DNA from: CAZIIK01 sp964539235
Lineage (GTDB): Bacteria > Pseudomonadota > Gammaproteobacteria > Francisellales > CACEW01
Direction of reading: 5' to 3'
Assembly: GCA_964539235.1 (NCBI GenBank)
Contig: CAZIIK010000017.1
Location: forward strand, 1-13,341
Length of the DNA: 13,341 nt
How positions within the stretch are numbered: the first letter of the stretch is position 1; each line of letters starts with the position of its first letter. The notes beneath the pieces were generated by a model. That model was not told the DNA's origin, ran no database searches, and saw nothing but the letters and a program-made list of their open reading frames with translations. Of the stretch, positions 1 to 6,169 are shown in pieces. A program made the translations under genes and the position numbers.

Positions 1-38
1 GATAGCTCAGCAGCCAAATTTCCTGTAACATTTTGCAT
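1..38 (-). CDS. Start of an unidentified gene running off the left edge
   Basis: Read on the minus strand, an ATG at 38-36 follows an AGGAG ribosome binding site 9 bases upstream and opens MQNVTGNLAAEL before the window ends. Only 12 codons are visible, so no family can be named. The good Shine-Dalgarno and clean reading support a real start, but such a short stretch could be chance. The binding site is part of an inverted repeat (41-100) that would fold in the leader RNA. Confidence 0.4.
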   Translation of the reverse strand, partial: MQNVTGNLAAEL

Positions 39-40
39 GT

Positions 41-100
41 GGCGTATCTCCTATTTTTGTTGACTTATTTTTGCTGAAAATAGACAACAGGATACGCCGC
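41..100 (-). promoter_or_regulatory. Leader hairpin covering the ribosome binding site of the left-edge gene
   Basis: On the minus strand GGCGTATC and GATACGCC form an 8-bp stem at the outer ends. Further inward, either CCT pairs with the AGG of the Shine-Dalgarno, or CTATTTT pairs with AAAATAG. In RNA this hairpin would hide the ribosome binding site just before the ATG at 38. The pairing is seen in the sequence; a regulatory role is inferred. It could instead be a palindromic operator or the scar of an insertion, since it also sits where the neighbouring gene lost its N-terminus. Confidence 0.4.
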
Positions 101-680
101 TTCACTCACACTGTCATACACCAGAAATTATCATAACTCCGTTACTTCACGCCAAGAGTATTACAAAATAGAAGTTGCTTTGCGCAAACAAGGCTTTAAC
201 CAGGTGGTTACTGATAACGTTATTTGTCGTTGGTGTATTGATGATCTGATTTTAGATGTCATGCCAACAGACCAAAAGATACTCGGCTTTAGTAATCGCT
301 GGTATGAGGAGGCGATACAACATAAAGTGAATCATCAATTGGAGGAGTCAATCTCTATTTTCTCTGTAACGGCGCCCTATTTTTTAGCTACGAAGCTAGA
401 AGCTTTTAAATGCCGAAGCAACCACGACTACGTCGCAAGCCATGATTTGGAGGACATTACTGCTGTACTTGATGGTAGACCTGAGCTGGTTACTGAAATA
501 CGATACACGCCAAGTGATTTGTATAACTACCTATGCACGGAAGTCAAGCAGCTTTTGAGCAATCAGCAATTTTTATCCGCTCTACATGGTCATTTAAACG
601 ATTATGGCAGCATTGCTTATGACCGTGATTATATCGTTACTGAAAGACTGCGTAAAATAACCGCTGATGTATCATCATGA
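84..680 (+). pseudogene. Truncated nucleotidyltransferase-like (AbiEii-type) gene
   Basis: The open frame gives a 166-residue protein if started at TTG 180. Recognisable blocks are ICRW...LILDVMPTD, ILGFSNRWYEEA, FLATKLEAFKCR and SHDLEDI...DGRPELV, which I associate with predicted nucleotidyltransferases of the AbiEii/AbiGii type; this is from memory of the family. Family-like sequence (SRQEYYKIEVALRKQGF) continues in frame upstream of 180 to a TAG at 81-83, with no ATG or GTG. Only the last catalytic-type Asp (in LDVMP) remains. The segment where a DxD pair is expected reads TRNYHNS, so both Asp may be lost, and the N-terminal GG/GS motif is absent. The stop overlaps the next ATG (ATGA), so the two genes were translated together. 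It is probably a decayed gene; a short functional form from TTG 180 cannot be excluded. Confidence 0.6.
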
Positions 681-1483
681 AATTGGCCTGGCTGACAGAT
701 ATCCATTTAAATTTTCTCGATCACGCAAAACGACATTTTTTTTATGAGCGTATTATCGAAAAAGCACCAAAGGGCATATTGATTAGCGGCGATATTGCGG
801 AAGCGCCATCTATTTGTGATGTGTTGATAGAGATGGAAAAAACATTATCCTGCCCGATTTATTTTGTGCTGGGTAATCATGACTATTATTGCGGGCAAAT
901 TGAGGTTGTTCGCCAAAACATTATCAGCCTGACTAACAAAGTGAAAAATTTACATTGGCTTGGCCATGCTGGTGTAATGCCTTTGACCACTGACACTATT
1001 CTACTGGGCCAAGATGGCTGGGCTGATGGCCGCTTAGGTTATTATCATCACAGCTCAATTCGTCTTAATGATGAGAGCTTGATTGCTGACTTTTTTCAGC
1101 AAAAATGTTTGAGCCATGATCGTTTGCTTGCCACAATGCAAAAATGGGCTGACCAAGACGCTAGGCAACTCCACCATGATTTGCAAACAGCAGCCTTAAC
1201 TGGGGCAGCACGGCTTATTGTCATCACTCATGTGCCTCCTTTTAAATAAAATTGCTTATATCAAGGCAAAATCAGCAATGATGATTACCTCCCCTATTTT
1301 GGTAGTAAGGCAACAGGCGATGTTTTATTACGGTTTTCTGAAGACCACCCCAACATTAATATAGTGCTATTATGTGGTCACACAAATAGTCAAAGCAATT
1401 TTCAACCGCTGCCCAGCTTAGAAATCAAATCCGGCCACGCTGATTATGGGGAGCCTGCGATTCAAGAGATAATAACTATTTAA
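677..1483 (+). pseudogene. Metallophosphoesterase with an internal stop codon
   Basis: This is a calcineurin-like phosphoesterase. The first part (677-1249) encodes 190 residues with metal-site motifs DIH (8-10), GD (38-39), GNHD (66-69) and the THVPP histidine (185). The TAA at 1247-1249 falls directly after HVPPFK, and the same frame continues for 77 more sense codons (NCLYQGKISNDDYLPYFG..., ...LLCGHTNS...) to TAA 1481-1483, giving a normal full length of about 268 residues. A GAA-to-TAA change would explain the stop. The final motif, normally GHxH, reads GHTN (residues 234-237), so one metal-binding His is also gone. The truncated product would lack the last metal-site block. The start overlaps the upstream gene by ATGA. 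The substrate is unknown. A sequencing error could explain the stop, but not easily the His-to-Asn change as well. Confidence 0.8.
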
Positions 1484-1742
1484 TTGTACTGTGTATATTG
1501 ACTTGCATATTAATGTAGCGGCAAGTTTTGTGCTAATGCAGGACTTATCTCAACTTTAGAGATCAAAACTCTCACTGCAAACTTAGTTCACTTTGAAAAA
1601 GGTTGAATAAAAAAACGAAACCTCGTAGTGAATGATGTCGCTTTAAGTGCAGTGCGTAAAAAATGTACATCCTGCCTCCTTGAGATCTCCAGCGTAACGA
1701 TTGTATATGAGAATTGAAAACCTGCTGCGAGCCATTATGAAA
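1484..1742. other. Intergenic gap between the broken phosphoesterase gene and the tRNA cluster
   Basis: No convincing gene is seen. On the minus strand, downstream of the tRNA cluster, a weak 4-bp hairpin (ACGA/TCGT) near 1613-1626 is followed by a run of Ts and could help end tRNA transcription. An ATCTC/GAGAT palindrome lies near 1548-1563. Neither is strong. Confidence 0.35.
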
Positions 1743-1829
1743 TGGTGCCCGGGGCCGGAGTCGAACCGGCACGATCTTTCGATCGAGGGATTTTAAGTCC
1801 CTTGTGTCTACCAATTTCACCACCCGGGC
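1743..1829 (-). tRNA. leuZ: tRNA-Leu (anticodon UAA)
   Basis: On the minus strand an 87-base cloverleaf can be folded: acceptor GCCCGGG/CCCGGGC, D-loop with GGTAGAC, anticodon arm GGGACTTAAAATCCC with anticodon TAA, a long variable arm (CGATCGAAAGATCG) typical of class II tRNAs, T-arm GGTTCGACTCC, discriminator A and an encoded CCA. It is the last of three co-directional tRNAs, matching the E. coli glyW-cysT-leuZ order. Confidence 0.97.
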
Positions 1830-1878
1830 AATGATGAGGTTTTGCAAGGTTCTAGTACGACAATGTGTAAAAAAACGG

Positions 1879-1952
1879 TGGAGGCTGGGGTCGGAATCGA
1901 ACCGGCGTCCACGGCTTTGCAGGCCGCTGCATAACCACTCTGCCACCCAGCC
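1879..1952 (-). tRNA. cysT: tRNA-Cys (anticodon GCA)
   Basis: On the minus strand a 74-base tRNA: acceptor GGCTGGG/CCCAGCC, anticodon loop CCTGCAAAG giving GCA, T-loop GGTTCGATTCC, discriminator U (characteristic of tRNA-Cys) and an encoded CCA. It lies 49 bases upstream of tRNA-Leu in the same transcription direction. Confidence 0.97.
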
Positions 1953-1983
1953 GTATTACATTAAATCGGGAGATCCTAAAAAC

Positions 1984-2059
1984 TGGAGCGGGAAACGAGA
2001 TTCGAACTCGCGACCCCAACCTTGGCAAGGTTGTGCTCTACCAACTGAGCTATTCCCGC
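1984..2059 (-). tRNA. glyW: tRNA-Gly (anticodon GCC)
   Basis: On the minus strand a 76-base tRNA: acceptor GCGGGAA with TTCCCGC, D-arm AGCTCAGTTGGTAGAGC, anticodon arm CAACCTTGCCAAGGTTG with GCC, T-arm GAGTTCGAATCTC, discriminator U and an encoded CCA. It is first in the three-tRNA transcription unit, next to the promoter at 2075-2102. Confidence 0.97.
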
Positions 2060-2074
2060 CCTAAAACCCGAGGC

Positions 2075-2102
2075 ATGTTATCACAAGCCAAGGTGAAGTC
2101 AA
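2075..2102 (-). promoter_or_regulatory. Promoter of the tRNA Gly-Cys-Leu operon
   Basis: On the minus strand TTGACT (2102-2097) is separated by 16 bases from TAACAT (2080-2075), with GTGATAACAT as local context, and is followed by the GC-rich discriminator GCCTCGGG. A GC-rich discriminator is typical of stable-RNA promoters under stringent control. It starts transcription just upstream of tRNA-Gly. Confidence 0.75.
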
Positions 2103-2116
2103 CAAGCTGTTCGTGG

Positions 2117-2863
2117 CTATTTTAGCGAGCTAATAATCAGCTGGTCACCTTCTAAATACAGCTGTTTCACGCGGCTGTCATTTTGCGTATAAACCTCTTC
2201 AAAAATTTTGTATTGCCCCGCGATAGAAACCAATTCTGCTTCCAAACGATTACAAAAAATGCGCGCTTCGCGATTACCATTTACACCGGCTAATGCACGG
2301 CCTTTTAGGGTACCGTAGACATGAATGTTGCCATCAGCGAGTAGCTCCGAACCAGGGCTGATGGTTGACGTAATAATCAGATCGCCACCTTGGGCATAAA
2401 TTTGTTGGCCTGAACGAATCGGTTCATTGATCAACAAAGCCGTTGCAGGCTCTCCATCCACGGTTGTTTGCACAGGGGTCGGTGTGATGGGTGTAGCCTT
2501 GCCTGCGAGAAACGTGTTCTCCGTTTCAGGTGCGCGCGTGCGTTTGGGCATTTGGTCGGTATCTTGCATAACTGCAAATTGTGCACGGTGAATCGTATCG
2601 TGCAATTCAGGTTGTGCACCGCGTACGCCAACAGGAATTAAGTTTTGCTCATTGAGCAGGATGCGCAGGGCAGTGAAATCGAGTTCCGATTGCGTGTCTT
2701 CTATTTTGCTGATGTCGATAACAACCGGGGCATAACGGAAAAACTGAGGGGCTAGATTAATCTTTTCCCGCAGTTGTTTTTTGATTTCTTCAATCGAGGT
2801 ACTTTCAAGTTGTAAAATACTGAGGGTGAATGCGCTGCCTTTGAGGCGGAAAGTGGCGGACAT
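2117..2863 (-). CDS. minC: Septum site-determining protein MinC
   Basis: MinC blocks FtsZ assembly away from midcell and is brought to the membrane by MinD. The 248-residue product has the N-terminal FtsZ-inhibiting domain (about 1-110), a Pro/Thr-rich linker, and the C-terminal beta-helix domain (about 140-240). Clear family motifs are PIRSGQQIYA (the MinD-interaction RSGQ turn), GDLII, ADGNIHVYGTLKGRALAG and GNREARIFC...ELVSIAG. Length is close to E. coli MinC. The start is preceded by only a weak AGGT 12 bases upstream. Unlike the usual minCDE operon, no minD or minE follows: three tRNAs come next. The upstream neighbour is a small membrane protein gene 67 bases away that probably shares its promoter. 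Confidence 0.96.
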   Translation of the reverse strand: MSATFRLKGSAFTLSILQLESTSIEEIKKQLREKINLAPQFFRYAPVVIDISKIEDTQSELDFTALRILLNEQNLIPVGVRGAQPELHDTIHRAQFAVMQDTDQMPKRTRAPETENTFLAGKATPITPTPVQTTVDGEPATALLINEPIRSGQQIYAQGGDLIITSTISPGSELLADGNIHVYGTLKGRALAGVNGNREARIFCNRLEAELVSIAGQYKIFEEVYTQNDSRVKQLYLEGDQLIISSLK

Positions 2864-2930
2864 GAATTAATAGTGACCTAAAATAAAAGTGACTGATTTA
2901 TAGCGACATTCGTGATGATGTGCAAGCGCT

Positions 2931-3182
2931 CTACTGGTGATGCGGCAAGGTGAGGGGAATATCCGTTGTCGTTTTGACAGGCGCCTTCTTGACCACTGGT
3001 GCAGCAGCATGATGTTGTTGATACCAGGCAGCACCACCCACACCCAATGCAACTAAGAGAATACAAACCAATATCCAAGGCAGCCAACGTCGCTGGCTTT
3101 TGAGGTTGCCAGTCGCATGGCGGTGAAGGTTTTCGGGATCATCAATCGTCCACTTGTGCTTTGTGCGGTAATCCTGTTTCAT
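2931..3182 (-). CDS. Small single-pass membrane protein upstream of minC
   Basis: The 83-residue product starts MKQDYRTKHKW. It has a hydrophilic, basic N-terminus of about 38 residues (predicted cytoplasmic), one transmembrane segment (about 40-60: LPWILVCILLVALGVGGAAW) and a short tail rich in His, Ala, Pro and Lys (predicted periplasmic). The ATG at 3182 is chosen because AAGG lies 9 bases upstream and the promoter at 3238-3266 would place the transcript start downstream of the longer alternative start at 3323. The layout (short basic cytoplasmic part with RDY/QDY-like start, one helix, Pro/Lys-rich tail) resembles the N-terminal part of FtsN, but there is no SPOR domain and no room for one before minC. 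I do not recognise a family; a division role is inferred only from layout and position. Confidence 0.65.
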   Translation of the reverse strand: MKQDYRTKHKWTIDDPENLHRHATGNLKSQRRWLPWILVCILLVALGVGGAAWYQQHHAAAPVVKKAPVKTTTDIPLTLPHHQ

Positions 3183-3237
3183 GCGGTCAGCCTTATATTT
3201 GGCAAAATTATTTAGGGGCGATGCAATGGTGCCGCTC

Positions 3238-3266
3238 AGTATAATCGGATTGCAAAAACGTGTACA
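3238..3266 (-). promoter_or_regulatory. Promoter for the small membrane protein gene and minC
   Basis: On the minus strand TGTACA (3266-3261) and TATACT (3243-3238) are 17 bases apart, placing the transcript start near 3231, about 50 bases before the ATG at 3182. The plus-strand sequence at 3240-3245 is a perfect TATAAT facing the permease gene, so the two divergent -10 elements overlap. I find no convincing -35 for the plus-strand one. Confidence 0.55.
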
Positions 3267-3321
3267 CAGAGAGCCGGAATTGCAGTGTGATATTTTTCTG
3301 TGTTGGTTGGGAGCATAACGC

Positions 3322-4322
3322 ATGCGGCGTAGTGTTTATGTCGGTTTAGTGCTGACGCTACTCATGATTTTTCTGTTGGATCTGCACACAGGGGCTTATC
3401 CGATTACCGGGTCACAGTTGGTGAGTTTCATGTTTCACCCAATGGCATCTGCGTCGAGTATGGCCCAACAAGTTTTTTGGCATTTACGGATACCGCACGT
3501 GTTGGCCGTCATGATGGTAGGCGCTGCATTTGCCGGCTCGGGTGTGATTATGCAGGCAATTTTTCGCAATCCATTGGCAGATCCCACATTATTAGGCGTT
3601 TCAACCGGTGCTCAATTATTACTACTACTGGGTTGGCTTGTTCTGCCAGTGTTGGATACGCATATGCCTTGGATGCCACTTCTCGCCTTTGTCGGTGGTT
3701 TGCTCAGTATTAGTATGCTGTATTTTTTGGCCCATCATCTACGGCATAGTGGCTTCGGTGGTTTGTTACTCGTTGGCGTGGCATTAACAACTTTTTTGGC
3801 GCAGCCAGTTCGTTGTTATGGCAGTACTTAAATACTGTGCAACTCAAATCCGCATTACTGTGGAGCTTTGGTGGCATCGTGCAAACCAATGGTTGGTTGT
3901 TGGTTGTGGCCGTATTATTTCTAGTGGCCGGGATGGTGCTGTTACTGCGGCAAGCCAAGGCCTTGGATATTTTTGCATTGGGTGAATTGAATGCGCAGGC
4001 TGCTGGGGTGAATTTAAAGTCTTTGAAGCGCCATGCGTTACTTGGTGTGGCTTTATTGATTGCACCCGCTGTCGCTTTGGCCGGTACTATAGCTTTTATT
4101 GGTCTTATTGTGCCTCACATGGTGCGTTTGGTTTTGGGTCCACGTCACCAATCATTGATTGGGTGTGCTGCCTTAGTGGGGGCGATCTTATTAGTATGCA
4201 CGGATATGATGTGTCGGTTGCCGGTTTGGCATCAGCTATTACCCATGGGTGTGGTGACGGCGTTGTATGGTGCGCCGGTATTTATCGGCTTGTTGTATCG
4301 TCAACAACGTAGGGTGCTGTAA
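3322..4322 (+). pseudogene. hmuU: FecCD-family ABC transporter permease, frameshifted (haem/iron type)
   Basis: Inner-membrane permease of the BtuC/FecCD/HmuU family. The first frame (3322-3831) gives many transmembrane segments and the conserved RIPH..., GSGVIMQAIFRNPLADPTLLGVSTGA block. The second frame (to 4322) gives IAFIGLIVPHMVRLVLGPRH, the coupling region to the ATPase, and the LLPMGVVTALYGAPVF C-terminal block. The frames join exactly at six Ts (3792-3797): adding one T reads LTTFFGAASSLLWQYLNT and restores a protein of 333 residues, normal for the family. The start has a GGGAG about 10 bases upstream. The stop overlaps the ATPase start by one base. In the zero frame the T run reads T TTT TTG, a canonical -1 slippery heptamer, so slippage could still yield some full-length protein. 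Haem specificity rests on the HmuV-like partner; cobalamin or a siderophore is possible. Confidence 0.85.
3792..3798 (+). promoter_or_regulatory. Possible -1 frameshift site (T TTT TTG) in the permease gene
   Basis: In the zero frame of the permease gene, codons acT TTT TTG form an X XXY YYZ heptamer. A -1 slip here continues as GGC GCA GCC, exactly the downstream permease frame; the zero-frame stop follows at 3829-3831. A small 5-bp hairpin (CAGTA/TACTG, 3822-3837) lies 23 bases downstream and is a weak stimulator candidate. Polymerase slippage on the T run, true gene loss or a sequencing error explain the same facts. Confidence 0.35.
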
Positions 4323-5086
4323 TGTTAAGCGCTGAACAGATACAACTACGAGAACTTTGGCCCAATACGGCATTGGATTGTGCATTTTTAACCGATCAGG
4401 TTACGGCAATTGTAGGCCCAAATGGTGCAGGAAAATCGACACTGCTGCAGGTGCTCGCAGGTGTTTTGGCACCGGTTGGTGGTCAAGTTAAATTGACACA
4501 ACAGGCGATTATGCAGCGTTCCCATGTATGGCGTGCGCAACGTTTGGCCTTGTTGTCACCAGCGACATCCTTGAGCTTTGCTTATCGCGTTGCCGATGTG
4601 GTGTCGTTTGGGTTTTATCCACAGTCATCGTGTTCTGCTCAGCAGCAGCATTTACAGGTGCAGCGTGCTTTGGCTCTGGTGTCATTGGCAGACTATGCCA
4701 ACCATGATTACGCCGCTTTGTCCCAAGGTCAGCAACAACGCGTGCAATTAGCACGGGTTTTGTTGCAGCTTAATTTGGGTGAGTTGCCACACCCTGGGTT
4801 TTTGCTGTTAGACGAGCCCACTGCGCATTTGGATGTCTGTGTGCAGCAAGCTTTTTTTCAGCAAGTTCAAACACTGAAAACCTCTCGCATGGGTGTGGTG
4901 ATGGCGATGCATGACCTCAATTTGGCTTGGCAGTATGCAGACCAAGCGTTGTTGCTGAAAGACGGTGGAGTATTGGCGTACGGTGACACAACACAGGTGA
5001 TGACGGCGCCAAATTTGCAACGTTTATTTGGCATCACAGCGACCCAAGTGGCACTGCCGGATGGGCAGTCGAGATTCTGTTGGTAA
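4322..5086 (+). CDS. hmuV: ABC transporter ATP-binding protein, HmuV-like (haem/iron import)
   Basis: ATPase partner of the upstream permease, attached to the cytoplasmic face. The 254-residue product has Walker A GPNGAGKST (32-40), signature LSQGQ (133-137, one change from LSGGQ), Walker B FLLLDE (160-165), D-loop (168-171) and H-loop His 197 in MHDLNLAW. The HDLNLA...YAD stretch and the long loop before Walker B resemble haem-importer HmuV. One key position is odd: where HmuV proteins have the Q-loop Gln (LPQ), this one reads LLSPAT, with Pro at residue 80; CAA to CCA is a single-base change. The Q-loop contacts magnesium and the permease, so activity may be reduced. The start overlaps the permease stop by one base, indicating translational coupling. 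BtuD or FecE-type roles are alternatives. Confidence 0.88.
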   Translation: MLSAEQIQLRELWPNTALDCAFLTDQVTAIVGPNGAGKSTLLQVLAGVLAPVGGQVKLTQQAIMQRSHVWRAQRLALLSPATSLSFAYRVADVVSFGFYPQSSCSAQQQHLQVQRALALVSLADYANHDYAALSQGQQQRVQLARVLLQLNLGELPHPGFLLLDEPTAHLDVCVQQAFFQQVQTLKTSRMGVVMAMHDLNLAWQYADQALLLKDGGVLAYGDTTQVMTAPNLQRLFGITATQVALPDGQSRFCW

Positions 5087-5126
5087 TGTCAGCCTGACGC
5101 TTGTATGCTGTGCGCTTCTTTAGCAC

Positions 5127-5828
5127 ATGCGCGGCATCTACATGCAAATACCGTTGCCTTTTACCTTGCCAGACTATGCGACTTGGGAGGCTATTTATGC
5201 TGGCCCAAACCAAATGGCAGTGCATGATTTACGCGCATTTTCTGCAGGTGAAGGCGAGACTTTTGTGTTCGTTGCGGGTGAATTAGGCACAGGCAAAACG
5301 GTACTATTGCAAACGGTTTGTCAGGCGGTGCATAAACGCCATCAGGTGCCGATCTATTTGCCGCTGGCCGAAGTGCATTTATATGGCCCAGCAGTTTTGG
5401 AAGAGTTGGCGCAATACCCTTATGTCTGCATCGATGATTTAGAATTGGTAGTCGGTCAAGGTGCCTGGGAAGAAGCCGTTTTTGTGTTATTCAATGAAAT
5501 GCGCACACGTGGTCATCATTTGTTAATCGCAGCAGATCAAGTCCCGGCGCAGTTGGGTGTGCAACTACCCGATTTACGTTCTCGATTGCAGTCCGGTTTG
5601 GTGTGCTCTTTGAAACGTTTGGATGATAGCGAATGGCAAGCGGCTTTGCAGAATCTCGCTGCTTATGTTGGCTTGGCATTGCCGGATGAAGTTGCGCAAT
5701 TTTTATTGCGCCGTTTACCGAGAACGATGGATCAGTTATATCAAACGTTTAATACACTCAATGCCGCGTCGTTAGCCGAGCAGCGTAAATTGACGATTCC
5801 GTTTGTGAAGTCTGTATTGGCTGTGTGA
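5127..5828 (+). CDS. hda: DnaA regulatory inactivator Hda
   Basis: Hda is a DnaA-like AAA+ protein that, bound to the DNA-loaded beta clamp, stimulates hydrolysis of DnaA-bound ATP and so prevents re-initiation (RIDA). The 233-residue product, the length of E. coli Hda, starts with a clamp-binding QIPLPF (residues 7-12), followed by LPDYATWEAIY, Walker A GELGTGKT (51-58), Walker B-like VCIDDLEL, WEEAVFVLFNEM, the LPDLRSRL box and the C-terminal RKLTIPFVKSVL signature. ATG 5127 gives the E. coli-like spacing to the clamp motif; ATG 5142 (MQIPLPF) is almost as likely, as neither has a strong Shine-Dalgarno. It follows the ATPase gene by 40-55 bases and may be transcribed with it, which would tie Hda level to the transporter promoter. 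Confidence 0.93.
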   Translation: MRGIYMQIPLPFTLPDYATWEAIYAGPNQMAVHDLRAFSAGEGETFVFVAGELGTGKTVLLQTVCQAVHKRHQVPIYLPLAEVHLYGPAVLEELAQYPYVCIDDLELVVGQGAWEEAVFVLFNEMRTRGHHLLIAADQVPAQLGVQLPDLRSRLQSGLVCSLKRLDDSEWQAALQNLAAYVGLALPDEVAQFLLRRLPRTMDQLYQTFNTLNAASLAEQRKLTIPFVKSVLAV

Positions 5829-5921
5829 AGGTTGTCGTCAGACTGACTTTTTACAGTGCTGTGGTTATTTATCATCTTGTCGTTCTGGTGTCATTTGGGG
5901 TTCAGCAAGCTTTATTTTGAC

Positions 5922-5955
5922 ACCCTTCGACAGGCTCAGGGACCGTTTGTCGAAG
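5922..5955. repeat. Dispersed palindromic repeat, copy 1
   Basis: The 18-base string ACCCTTCGACAGGCTCAG (5922-5939) recurs exactly at 11313-11330. Here it is followed within 9 bases by TTTGTCGAA, so TTCGACA and TGTCGAA form a hairpin. Repeats of this CTTCGACAGGCTCAG type are common intergenic elements in many bacterial genomes; their role is unknown. Confidence 0.65.
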
Positions 5956-5970
5956 AATGTCGAAGTCAAG

Positions 5971-6156
5971 CCTTTGAAGAGGTACTGCCGACAATTATGA
6001 ATGATTCTGGACTGGGTACCGGATCAAGTCCGGGATGACAATGGAGGGTCCGGGATGATAGTGGAAGGTCCAGATGAAAAATCACTCTGTCATTCCCGCG
6101 CACGCTGGAATCTAGTCCAGAATCATTCATAATTGTCGGCAGTACCTAGTCAAAGG
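5971..6156. repeat. MITE-like element with 43-bp terminal inverted repeats
   Basis: The left arm (5971-6013) and right arm (6114-6156) are inverted copies: CCTTTGA, two mismatched bases, then AGGTACTGCCGACAATTATG and the rest of a perfect 34-bp match ending at TGGACT. The core between them is about 100 bp and carries a short tandem repeat and CATTCCCGCGCACGCTGGAATC, a motif type often seen in intergenic palindromes. No coding sequence or clear target duplication is seen. It lies between the convergent ends of hda (plus) and the gene at 6170-6715 (minus), so the transcript would fold into a long hairpin and could act as a two-way terminator. Confidence 0.8.
6028..6077 (+). repeat. 20-bp tandem repeat, about 2.5 copies
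   Basis: GTCCGGGATGACAATGGAGG is followed directly by GTCCGGGATGATAGTGGAAG and a partial third unit GTCCAGATGA, period 20. It lies inside the core of the inverted-repeat element. Confidence 0.7.
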
Positions 6157-6169
6157 TTCTAGTCAGACC

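Noticed and set aside
1572..2064. Open reading frames on both strands across 1572-2064
   Set aside because: They run through three clear tRNA genes and have no family-like sequence.
2931..3323. 130-residue version of the small membrane protein starting at 3323
   Set aside because: The extra 47 residues are not protein-like and would start upstream of the promoter seen at 3238-3266; the ATG at 3182 has a ribosome binding site.
5856..6038. 60-codon reading frame after hda
   Set aside because: It consists mostly of the dispersed repeat and the left arm of the inverted-repeat element.
6028..6077. CRISPR-like short repeat
   Set aside because: The units are directly adjacent without spacers and number fewer than three; no cas genes are present.
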